A DNA stretch of 64,000 nt, taken from Rhynchopus euleeides (Eukaryota > Euglenozoa > Diplonemea > Diplonemida > Diplonemidae). Positions 33,626-43,214 of this stretch are shown here, piece by piece; the first letter of the stretch is position 1, and each line of letters starts with the position of its first letter. The stretch covers positions 806,001 through 870,000 of the forward strand of contig OY723240.1 of the NCBI GenBank assembly GCA_963210315.1, in the 5' to 3' direction. The translations under genes and the position numbers were made by a program. The notes under the pieces are model-generated. The model made no database searches. It was not told where the DNA came from and was given only the letters and a program-made list of their open reading frames with translations.

Positions 33626-34547
33626 CACCTCAAATTCTAACCGCTCACCTCCGCAGGTGCAGCCGCTACCAGGAGGATAGGTAGGTAGTCCAGAGTCCGG
33701 GGAAACTGACAGAAGCAAAACAAGCCCCTCCCCATCCCTCTTCCACCATGATTTTACCCCCCACGCCAGTAGACTGTAACTATATCATGGGAAAAATGGA
33801 TGAAAATAGGTGAAAAGACTCCCGCTAGGGGGAGTCAGACTCCCGCTAGCGGGAGTCTGGACTCCCGCTAGCGGGAGTCTTTGACACCCGCCCAGACTCC
33901 CGCTCCCAGACTCCCGCTAGGGCCGCTGGAGTCCACCGTGTATACATGTATAATACATGTATATGCCTGAAATATACATGTAAAATACATGTATATCAAG
34001 TAAAAATACATGTATAATACTTGCATGTCAACTATTATACATGTATTTTTACTTGATATACATGTATTTTACATGTATATTTCAGGCATTTACATGTATT
34101 TTACATGTATAATACTTGTCATGCAAGTATTATACATGTAAAATACTTGCATGACAAGTAAAATACTTGCATGCAAGTAAAATACATGTATTTTACTTGC
34201 ATGCAAGTATTTTACTTGTCATGCAAGTATTATACATGTATTTTACTTGTCATGCAAGTATTTTACTTGTATAATACTTGCATGACAAGTATTATACATG
34301 TAAAATACATGTAAATGCCTGAAATATACATGTAAAATACATGTATATCAAGTAAAAATACAAGTATAATAGTTGACATGCAAGTATTATACTTGTATTT
34401 TTACTTGATATACATGTATTTTACATGTATATTTCAGGCATATACATGTATTATACATGTATAATAGTTGACATGCAAGTATTATACATGTATAATACAT
34501 GTATATACTTGTAGTTATACATGTAAAATTTACAAGATCCCACCGTG

Positions 34548-35503
34548 TGGGGGATATGGGGGGGGGGGGGGGGGGCGGGGAGGGGCGCAAGGCACGCCGC
34601 AGAACAGGGCCCCTTCCAACGTGTCCCGAGCCTCCTTTTCGCCGAGGGGACACTTGCAAGGCGTCACAAGGCTGTTCAACAATCTAAAAAAAAGATATGA
34701 CGGCAATGCCTCTTTACTATGTGTTTTCACGTTATATACCCACCTTCCCCCCCCCCCCACCCCCCCCCATCCTTTTTTGAATGCAATCATGCATTGTGTT
34801 GCTGAAAGGAAGAAAGAGTATCAAAAGAACCGGGCTAGCGCATGCCACGTCGGGCATCCAGATAGGGTGTCAGGGGGGGGGGGGGGTGTGACGGTGGGGG
34901 AGGAGAGGGGGGGGGGGTATTTTTGATTGTCGAGAATTGAATGAATGGGAAAGCAAGCCTCCCAGCACCTTCTCGCAATGTCGGGAGGGGGTGGGGCGGG
35001 CGGGTCAATCCCATTGGCGAATCGCAGCGCGTGCCTCTCTCGTGGGGATGTGCTCCTATTTCCTTTTTTTTCCTCAGGGCTCGGCTAGTCTAGGAGTTGG
35101 TAGGGATGTATTTTCACAGGGAGAGTGGTGAAGGGCGGGGGCGGGCGGGCGGGCGGGCGCGGTGAATCAAGAGAGGGAAGGGGTGTAACAGAAGGGGGGG
35201 GGGGGTTTGGCGTTCTTCCAAAACGCTGGACACCCCAGAAAATATGCTGGTTCGCGAAGAAGGGAAAATCCTCCCCTCCCCTCCCCACACAGCCCCCCAA
35301 GTATGAAGAGAAGAGAGGGCAGCCCTTGGTTTGTGCAAACAACAAATCAAATCACACTGCCACACCCTCTCCCCCTTCCCCCCCTCCCCCCCAAAAAATA
35401 GGAACCCGAAATTGTGTGTTGGAGTTATCTTATGGATTGTCAACGTATCGTCGCATGTTCGTCAGGAGTTCCTGAGGAACACCTAGGCACTCCCCCCCAT
35501 CTG
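34548..35503. other. Spacer between elements A and C, no gene seen
   Basis: Poly-G and poly-C tracts; a (GGGC)n run lies near 35139-35160. Confidence 0.6.
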
Positions 35504-37758
35504 CACGGTGGCCTGGTCAGCTGACTGACCAGGTTTTGACCAGGTCCAAATCTGACCAGGTCATGACCAAATCTGACCTGGTCATGACCAGGTCATTTTC
35601 ACCCATTTTAACCGGGGGGGGAACATGTTGAGTGGCCAAGCAGGGGGGACAATTCGCATATTCCGGACTCTCTCCGGCCGTTGTGGAAAGTATGAGTCAA
35701 AAGGGTTCAACCATACCCCGAATCGAGAAAGAAGTCGAAGCTTGAATCATGTTGGGCACAAGGGGAAAATGGTCAAAATTGGCCCAAAATTACCAATAAA
35801 ATATGCTGCAGTGCAGGGGGGTGGCGGGGGAGGGGAGGGTGGGGTCGGCGACGAAACTTGATGATCAGCAGCTTTGGCCCAAAATTACCAAAAAGGAATG
35901 AGGCCCCCTGCCCCCTGCCCAGGTTCCCTGCCCGCCTGGACGCACTCAAGTGCCTCACACCGGGTCCCTCCCCCTGGTGGTATCCCAAAAAAAATGTCGA
36001 GGAGGTCTGCATCATCCCAGGCCACGCAGAAGGCGTCGAGCTGTTTCACAGCAGCCTCGCGGCGCTGTTTGAAAAGCCATCGCACCACCCACTTTGACAA
36101 GGAGTGGGGCAGGAAGCTGACACGGAGTGAAGAGGCCGACAAGAAGAAGGCCAGGACACTGCCCGCATGCGTGTCTCTGGCAACGCGCGTCGGAGGCGGC
36201 ATGAAGCGCCTCACGAGCGCCGACAAGAACTCGTCTGAGTACGAGGTGCTGACGGAAGCGGGGTGCTCGGATGAGGTGCTGGGAACCGATATGAAGAGGC
36301 TGCCCACCGCTCAAAGCGCGGTGGGCAGTACTTCTTCGAAGGCAGCTGAAAAACAACTGACCCCGAACCCCCCCCCATCACGCAGATCGGGAGGCATTCG
36401 ATAGCAGACGTCCTCTTCTACCGGATCATCGTAGAGGTAGGTCCGGGAGCTGACGTGCCCGACGAGCACCCACCTGTCCTCGACGGATCGGTCATGACTG
36501 TCACGGTCATGAGGGACCTGCCCTACAAGAGCGAGGTTCCGAATGGTCTGCACGCCCGAACGTTTCACATTCCGGATCCGTTCATTGTGGCGGTGGGGGC
36601 AACACCACAGGCAACGCAGGGGCAGGGTGTCGTGACCATCGACATCCAGTTGGTGAACGCGGTGATGAGGCAGGCGGTGGTGACAAAGAAGCCCGACCAG
36701 CGGGCGTGCCAGAGGACGAGAGTCCCATCGGCAGTGCCGTAACGGTTGACCACATCTGATTGTGACACTTTTCAAAGAGTGTAAAAGAATGGAGAAGGGA
36801 GTGCCCTGCCTTGAATGCCTCAGGACCCTCAGGATCCTCAGAACTGCCACCTCTCCGACGAAGCGTTCGAGAGGGAGAATGGGGAGAGGAAATCGCGGGC
36901 CAGGACAACATCTGCTTGTTTCCGGGAGAGGGACCTGATGGTGTTCGAGCTGGCAAACTATGCCAGTTTCGGCAACGACCCCGCAAGAATCTTCGTGTAC
37001 CCTCTTGCAATACAATGTCATATCGTTGTGCGGGAAGTGCATGACAGCGGGTCCCGTATGGATGAAAAACTTCGATTCGTTTCGGCACCGTCTCAGGGCT
37101 CTCGGTAGCAGTCGAGTAACCCCTGTCGGCCCGATCGATTCGCTCGGCAAGTGTTCCGATGGCTGGTTACTGACTGGCGATGCTGCCTGCAACAAACCGC
37201 GTGGTCTCCGTATTTGCCTCTGCGACAAGCAGCCGCCGATCCACACCCAGGATGCGAAGGACGGCGTGTTACGCAAGGCAGCACTGGCCTGTGAAGCCGA
37301 CGACGACAACGAAGATCCCGAAGAAGAGGAGGAAGAAGGAGAAGAATGTGAAGAAGCGGAAGAAGGCAGAAAGCTGCTGATCATCAAGTTTCGTCGCCGA
37401 CTCCCCCGCCACCCCCCTGCACTGCAGCATATTTTATTGGTAATTTTGGGCCAATTTTGACCATTTTCCCCTTGTGCCCAACATGATTCAAGCTTCGACT
37501 TCTTTCTCGACTCGGGGTATGGTTGAACCCTTTTGACTCATACTTTCCACAACGGCCGGAGAGAGTCCGGAATATGCGAATTGTCCCCCCTGCTTGGCCA
37601 CTCAACATGTTCCCCCCGGTTAAAATGGGTGAAAATGACCTGGTCATGACCAGGTATGACATGGTCATGACCAGGTCATACCTGGTCAATGACCAGGTAT
37701 GACCTGGTCAAGATTTGACCAGGTTTTGACCTGGTCAGGGTCTGACCAGGCCACCGTG
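35504..37758. mobile_element. Element C: 2.26-kb CACGGTGG-terminal element with ~370-bp inverted ends
   Basis: Begins CACGGTGGCCTGGTCAG and ends CTGACCAGGCCACCGTG, flanked by TG on both sides (35502-35503, 37759-37760). The inverted ends run 35504-35870 and about 37375-37758 and are nearly identical over long parts. Their outer portion is built from GACCTGGTCATGACC units. Plus-strand coding-like pieces fill the middle (about 35990-36400, 36411-36742, 36820-37110), for example HIPDPFIVAVGATPQ and MVFELANYASFGNDPARIF. No family was recognised. The shared termini and 2-bp duplications link it to elements A and B. Confidence 0.8.
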
Positions 37759-37760
37759 TG

Positions 37761-38313
37761 GCATCAGCACCCCCCCCCCCCCCCCGGAGAAAGCAAACAC
37801 TTTTCTTTGGCGGCAAACCCAGAGCCGCCTGAAAAGCAAGCCAGGCCAGGGCAAATTTTTTCACCCCCCCTCTCTCTCTCTCCCTCCCCTCCCCATCCAG
37901 CATCCTCTCTCAACGCACGCGTCCCTCGGCGGACACTGAGAACGCATGTCCTCACACATACACGTGAATCCTTTTTGTAGCCGTGTCGAGGAGCACACCG
38001 AGCCGCACTGCTCTCTCTGGGTGTGATTTCTAGTAATCATGAATAATAATGTAGCCACACGCAGCTCATCAGATTTGCCTGGTTTTAGAATCCTGGGGAT
38101 CTTCCCTCTGTGCCAGCCGTGCGTCGTGTGAATGTGACACACGATGCCTGCTGCCAGAGAGCGGCTCTCAAGCACAGTCGATAGACCCGCTCCCACGCAT
38201 GGCTAGGTATATCATCTTGTGGGTGCAGGGGGGGGTGCAGGCATGCCTGTCTGTGCATCAGAGCGAACACCTCGCCCCACCACTCCCCTGACCCTCTCAG
38301 GCACGTCCCGCGC
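37761..38313. other. 3' flank of the ATG11-like gene, no separate gene seen
   Basis: Poly-C tract at 37770-37784, then ordinary intergenic DNA. Further 3' exons of the upstream minus-strand gene could lie here, but I could not identify any. Confidence 0.45.
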
Positions 38314-41300
38314 TCACACCAGCACTGTAGCAAGGCGGTTAATCTGTTGGCAAAACATAAGGGTGGTGGTGGCGGTGGCGGCAGTGGTGTGGTGTGTCCC
38401 AAGCATGGACCCGCTGCCCGATAACAGGCGTAGTAGAAAGGCGAGGGGTGTTGTGTTGTGAGCCCAACACCGGGCAACTCCAACAACACCAGACGTGTCT
38501 TGTGGACAACATTCGTTAGAATCAACCGGGGGCATACCGCTCAAGCTGCGGTCGAGGGACCGGCTGCCACTGACACCGGCCTTCTCCCAGTCGATATCGC
38601 CCGACAGCATCTCCCTCAGGTCCTTGAGGGACTGTGGGTCCTCCAGGCTGAAGCCGTCCATGCCAGGCATCACACGCACGCACTCCTCCACCTGGCAGCA
38701 CCGTGCCAGCATCGTGTTCATGCCCTCCCGCTCCGACTCCTGCTGGCTCCTCAGCGACGCGACCTCGCTCTGCAGGTCTTCGACCTGCCGCCGCAGCCGT
38801 GCCATCTCCGCATCGTTCGCAGCGTCCTGTCAAAGGCGCAAGGCAGGCAGGTGTTGTAGGGATGGGGGTGGGGGGGGGTAACGAAGCAGAAGCACAAGAA
38901 ACCCAGGCAGCTCCCCTTGATCTCTTTCTCCGTTGAACGCTGCTGCCCGCCACCCCGCGCGGCGCGGGCGAAGCAAAACACAGCGGGAAAAGGGAAAATG
39001 AATCGCGGGGGTTGGCACGCCGTCTGGTTTCTAAACTCCGCTGCGTGGGTGCAAAATAAGACAAGGCTGTGATTTGTGCACAGGACGATCTCGTGGGGAT
39101 GGCCGAGGCAGGTGCCGGCGCCCCCCTGCTCGCGAAGGACATGGACTCGACGATCGTCGGTTACATGGGTACCATGGCAGCATGCACGGCCAAGGTCACC
39201 AGCGCCCTGAGGACGAGAAGGGAATGACCCGCCCAGAAACCTTGCTGATCCGCACTGATCAACGAAATTCAGACCAAGATGGAGGACGGACACTGACTCA
39301 CCCTCAACTTCAACGTCAAGAACGCCCTTGTTCCCCGTCGCCCAGGCCCATGCTAAATCCGGGACGTACAGAAAGCAACCCCACAGCCTGACGATGGCTG
39401 CAGCTGTGGGCGGCCGCTTTCCCCAAAGTTCAAAAGTAAATCAGACCACACCACCCCGAAACCAACATCTGCGGCAAGGTGCAACCAACCCATACCTCTT
39501 GGCGTGCCTGCTGCGCTGCCCCCGCATCCCCCTGCCCCCCAGGCGGGGCGTGTGTTGAGGAATCGGACAGCGAGCTCAGCGGTGCCGGTGTGGCAGTCGA
39601 CGCCGTCAGCGCCGCCGCCACAGGGTCCTGCTGCCGCTCCAACGCTAGCGAGAAGCTCGACACCAGCTTGTCCAGCTCCTGCTCCTGCGGCGCGGAGTGG
39701 AGACTCTTCAGAGCCGTCGGCGGCTGCGGCGTGTCCCGCGGAACCTTGATATCCAACCTGTCGTAGAAGCGGATCGTGCTCTCCGGGGTGTCGTGCGGCT
39801 TCTCGAAGGAGGGGAATGACATCTCGCTCACAGGGGGCGCCGTCTCCACCTTCACAGACACGATGGGCTGGTGCAGCGCGTCGAGGATGCCCTCAGGCAC
39901 GTAGGGCCCGAGCGACTCATTCCACTCCTTGCGAGACACCTCCTCTTCTGCCTTGAAGCAGGAGAGGAGCTGCTGCGCGGTCGTCACGACACACGCCACC
40001 TTCCTGTGGTAGTGTATCCTCCGGTAGAGCTCCACCACACCCCACCGGTACGCCTCCGGCATGAACCTCACGATGTCGAGCTGGCTGAAGTACTCCGACA
40101 CCCCATCCAGCGCTGCAGCGTAGGAAGTCACCCTGCGCTGCATCCTGAGCACATCGGAGGTCAAATTCACGGCACGCTCGACATGCTTCTTCATAAACCC
40201 CTGGATGTGCTGGCGGGAGCGCGAGCAGACCTGGCAAGCCTCCTCAACGCCCTTCAGCCGCTTGAAGAGCTGTCGCTCCTTCGCCTCCTGCCGGCGGATT
40301 GTCTCCTGGAAAGCGACCACCGCTTCCATCCCCGCCTCAGGGGACTGCGCCTTGTGCCCCCCCTGCATCGCGGCGAGCCGATCCGCAACCTCGTTGAGGC
40401 ACTTCTCCGCCTCCTCCTGCAGCACCCGCAGCGAGGTGGCGGTGTCGCGCGTCTCGGTCCCCGCCTCCTCCAGCCTTTCGAAGTCAACCTCACCGGTGGG
40501 GAGCGCGTTGTTCACCTCCTCCACCTCGCGCTTGACGCGGTGGAGGTCTTCCTCGAAGTCGGTGAGCTTCGCAAGGAGCCCCTGCCACTTCTCGTGGCAG
40601 CGCTCCTTCCAAGGCGTGATGTCATGCACGCAGTCAGCCAGGGTCGTCGCCCCCTCCGCCTTCAGAGAGGGGTGGAGGGGGACGTCGTGGAGTCGGCGGG
40701 TATCTTCCTCAAAGCATCCCAGAAGGTCGGCGAACTTCTTCCCGCAGGCATCGATCCGCTCTTTCAGCTCGGCGTACCCATCAGCAACCTTCGCAGAGAA
40801 CTGCCCGATGTGTGCGCACACCGCGTCTCTCGCTTTGCTCTGCAGCTGGAGCGCGGAGGCGGATTTTGTGCAGAAATCAGCCCGGGATCTGGCGACCTGG
40901 CTGTAGAGCCTGCAGCGCTCCGCCCTGAGGGAGACGTGATCCCGCAGCACGCCGAGCAGCGCCACAGGGCTGGCCCCGGGGGACGGCGTGGGGAGGGGCG
41001 GGATATCCTGCTGGACAAGCTCCACGTTGTGCTGTGAGAAGAAGTCTGCAGGGAGGGTGTCAGGGTGCTCTCGAGGCACGTCTCTGCTGGGGCGGACGAA
41101 TATGAAAAGACCCCGGTAGCTGCTGACGGTGGCTGAAGACTGGGGCTGGTTGCCGAGGTGGTCGAGGATGACGAGCTTCTTCCCGTCGATAGCGGACCCA
41201 TCCCCCCCGGAAGACATCTGCAGCTTCTCCCGCAGCTCATCGAGGGCGGCGTATTTTGCGAGCTCCACCGTCGTATCCCTCTCGCATTTATGCGACAGCA

Positions 41301-41343
41301 GCTCGCCGCTCTTTCCCCACACCACAGTCCCATAAGTCCCCAT
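38314..41343 (-). CDS. ATG11/FIP200-like autophagy scaffold (probable)
   Basis: ATG11 and FIP200 (RB1CC1) scaffold the autophagy-initiation kinase complex. Exon 1 runs 41343-39496 (616 codons). A 669-nt intron (GTATGG...TTTGACAG) leads in phase 0 to exon 2 at 38826. The N-terminus (about residues 1-85) looks like the ubiquitin-like fold of the family, ending GLFIFVRPSRD. A long helical region follows, with the family-like sequence LHDVPLHPSL near residue 220, then coiled coils (EEDLHRVKREVEEVNNAL, VADRLAAMQGGHK). Exon 2 continues the coiled coil (ARLRRQVEDLQSEVASLRSQ). The 3' end is uncertain: a GTATGC near 38538 may be another donor, and the C-terminal claw domain was not found. The assignment rests on architecture and short motifs. 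Confidence 0.6.
39084..39227 (+). pseudogene. Coding-like fragment on the opposite strand of the ATG11-like intron
   Basis: After a CACAG acceptor-like string, 47 codons with strongly GC third positions read DDLVGMAEAGAGAPLLAKDM and so on to TGA. A second coding-like patch (ALINEIQTKMEDG, then LTLNFNVKNALVP) follows at about 39265-39345, split by a stop. This is unlike the low-complexity DNA usual in introns here. It may be a remnant of an inserted gene or retrocopy. The parent family is not recognised. Confidence 0.35.
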
Positions 41344-42155
41344 GGCTAGGCAGGTGAGGGGCGGGGAGGTCTGGGCTGTATAAATTTACGCAGAAAAACT
41401 GGGTCTTCCCACCCCCCCACCCCACCCCCCCGTGCCACAGGCTAAAACCACACGCGGGGAGTTGCGGGGGGAAGGTGCGGGTGGGAACCTTTGTGGTTGC
41501 CTTGTGTGGGTGAGGGGGGTGACACCCGTGTGGTGGGGCTGGCCCACGTCTGTGGGTGTGTGAGTGTGGGAGGGGGGGTCTTGCTCGGTCAGAGGATACA
41601 AAGGAGATAGGGGGAGGGGGAGGTCAGTTCATCCAGTTCTGCTGTAGTATCAGTTCGCGTGCGGAGGGGCTGGAGCGGGGAACAAAGAGACACAAATCCT
41701 GCTGTGAGTTGTGCGGTGTTTCCCCTCAGCCCCCCTTCCAACCTTGCGTTTTGCAAGTGGTAGTAAAAAGAAAAACACGACAGGTCAGATCGCCCGTCCT
41801 TCCTCGACCTCACGACTCCCCCCTACGCACCTACGGTGCTCAAACAAGTTTGTGGAGAGAGAGTGTGTGTGGCGACCACGCTTTGATTGGAAAGATTGGA
41901 TATTCCGGAGAGGGGGCGAGGCTGCGTGCGTAGTGAGGGCACAAGCAACCTGGCAAAGCGAGGCTGAAGGAGAGGGTGGGGTACACTGGGCTTGGGGGGC
42001 GGGGGGGGGCACTGCCAGGCTCGTGTCTTTTTTCGCAGCATCGCCCGGGCTGGTATCAGCCGTATCCGTTTCATCCCGAGCACCTTCGCGGCACTTTATA
42101 TTGTGGGGGGAATGTCTCGGAAAGAAGGGGCCGCTGTGCACAGGTGTCTCGGCAC
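41344..42155. other. Spacer between the DUF4116 and ATG11-like genes
   Basis: A TATAAAT string lies about 40 nt upstream of the ATG11-like start (41378-41385). The rest is GC-rich intergenic DNA without a gene. Confidence 0.5.
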
Positions 42156-43208
42156 CTAGGCCCCTCCAGAAGCGATTGCTGAGTGGGCAGCAGAGGACAC
42201 CAGGTCTTGCAGGGAAGGGCTAGCGTAGGCGGCGTTCAGTGTCTTCGCACGCACCGCAGCAAGCACGACCTCGCGGTCTGCCTGCAGCTCTGCACTGGCA
42301 AAAGGGAGTACCACGGCGCTGTAACCAGGGCGGAAAGCGGCAAGTGCTGCCTGCCTGTCAGCGCGCACACTGTCCCCCGCATAGACGAAGTTGTACGCGT
42401 CGTCACGGATGGCAGCAAGTGCCACGTCCAGGTCGTCACGCAGCGCAGCAGACATGGTGACGAACAGGGGGGGTCTCTGTCGGATAGCTGCAAGCGCAAC
42501 GGCCTTGTCCTCACGGAGTGGGCCAGTGATGGTGACGTAGGTGTCAGGATCGACAGTGATTGCCTGTATCACGAAGGATTTGTCCCCTCGAAGCGCCTCG
42601 CTCAGATCACTGAGCCTCACTCTCTTCTTACGAAGTGCCTTAATGATGACCTCTCTGTCCTCCTGCAACGTCGCGCTCAGTTGGTGGAAGTCATCCAGAT
42701 TATCGGATTTGAGGGCCTTCATGGCGACCTCTTTGTCCCCTCGCAGCGCCTCGTTTAGATCACCGAACTTCACTGTGGCACAGTCAAGCGCCTCCATCAC
42801 AACTTCTTTATCCTCCTGCAACGCCGCGTTCAGCTGGTGGAATCCTTCGAGGCCACCGGCTTCCAGGGCCCTCATGACGACCTCTTTGTCTCCTCGCAGC
42901 GCCGCGTTGAGACCACCAAACTTCACACTCCTCTTCCACAGTGCCGCCATCGCAACCTCTTTGTCCTCCTGCAACGCCTCGCTCAGTTGGTGAAAGTCCT
43001 CCAAAATGCCACAATCAAGCGCTCTCATGACAACCTCTTTGTCTCCCCGCAGTGCCTCGCACAGATCACCGAACTTCACTTTGACACAGTCAAGAGCCTC
43101 CAGAACGACCTCTCTGTCCTGCTGCAACGTCGCGTTAAGTTCATCAAAGTGCTCCAGATCACCAGATTCCAGAGCCTTGATGACGAACTGTTTGTCCGCT
43201 CGCAGCAT
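42156..43208 (-). CDS. DUF4116 repeat protein, 3' part (after an in-frame TAA)
   Basis: 350 aa in the same frame as the ORF that ends at 43215; six bases and one TAA separate them. It carries about 13 DUF4116-like units of ~25 residues, starting LRADKQFVIKALESG, LQQDREVVLEAL, LRGDKEVVMRAL. The last four units are more diverged (LREDKAVALAAIRQR, LRDDLDVALAAIRDD), as expected at the true C-terminus, which ends in a TAG at 42156. DUF4116 units have no known biochemical role. This part either is translated by read-through, is a separate protein from the ATG at 43208, or is the dead end of an interrupted gene. Confidence 0.7.
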   Translation of the reverse strand: MLRADKQFVIKALESGDLEHFDELNATLQQDREVVLEALDCVKVKFGDLCEALRGDKEVVMRALDCGILEDFHQLSEALQEDKEVAMAALWKRSVKFGGLNAALRGDKEVVMRALEAGGLEGFHQLNAALQEDKEVVMEALDCATVKFGDLNEALRGDKEVAMKALKSDNLDDFHQLSATLQEDREVIIKALRKKRVRLSDLSEALRGDKSFVIQAITVDPDTYVTITGPLREDKAVALAAIRQRPPLFVTMSAALRDDLDVALAAIRDDAYNFVYAGDSVRADRQAALAAFRPGYSAVVLPFASAELQADREVVLAAVRAKTLNAAYASPSLQDLVSSAAHSAIASGGA

Positions 43209-43214
43209 CTCGCT

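Larger units (their letters stand above)
31592..33940 (+). mobile_element. Element B: 2.35-kb CACGGTGG-terminal DNA transposon-like element
   Basis: Begins CACGGTGGACTCCAGCGG and ends CCGCTGGAGTCCACCGTG, flanked by TA on both sides. The inverted ends are about 155 bp (31592-31748, 33783-33940) and contain palindromic sub-repeats ACTCCCGCTAGCGGGAGT. Three plus-strand frames fill the interior (31843, 32489, 32759). None shows a DDE/D transposase motif I can recognise. CAC termini and 2-bp duplications recall the CACTA/Mirage/Chapaev group, but this is inference from the ends only. Confidence 0.8.
31158..34547. mobile_element. Element A copy 2: CACGGTGG-terminal, AT-palindromic, with two nested insertions
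   Basis: Same inverted ends as copy 1, flanked by TG on both sides (31156-31157, 34548-34549). Its interior has the same ACATGTA/AAGTA palindromic units. It carries the CCGTATACG element (31245-31589) and element B (31592-33940). Removing them leaves about 690 bp. Confidence 0.88.

Noticed and set aside
36311-37387. 358-codon minus-strand frame in element C
   Set aside because: Antisense to the better plus-strand coding-like pieces; Ser-run start comes from a Glu-rich codon run on the other strand.
39871-41037. Plus-strand frame of 388 codons opposite the ATG11-like gene
   Set aside because: Shadow frame; Leu/Arg/His composition typical of antisense to GC-rich coding.
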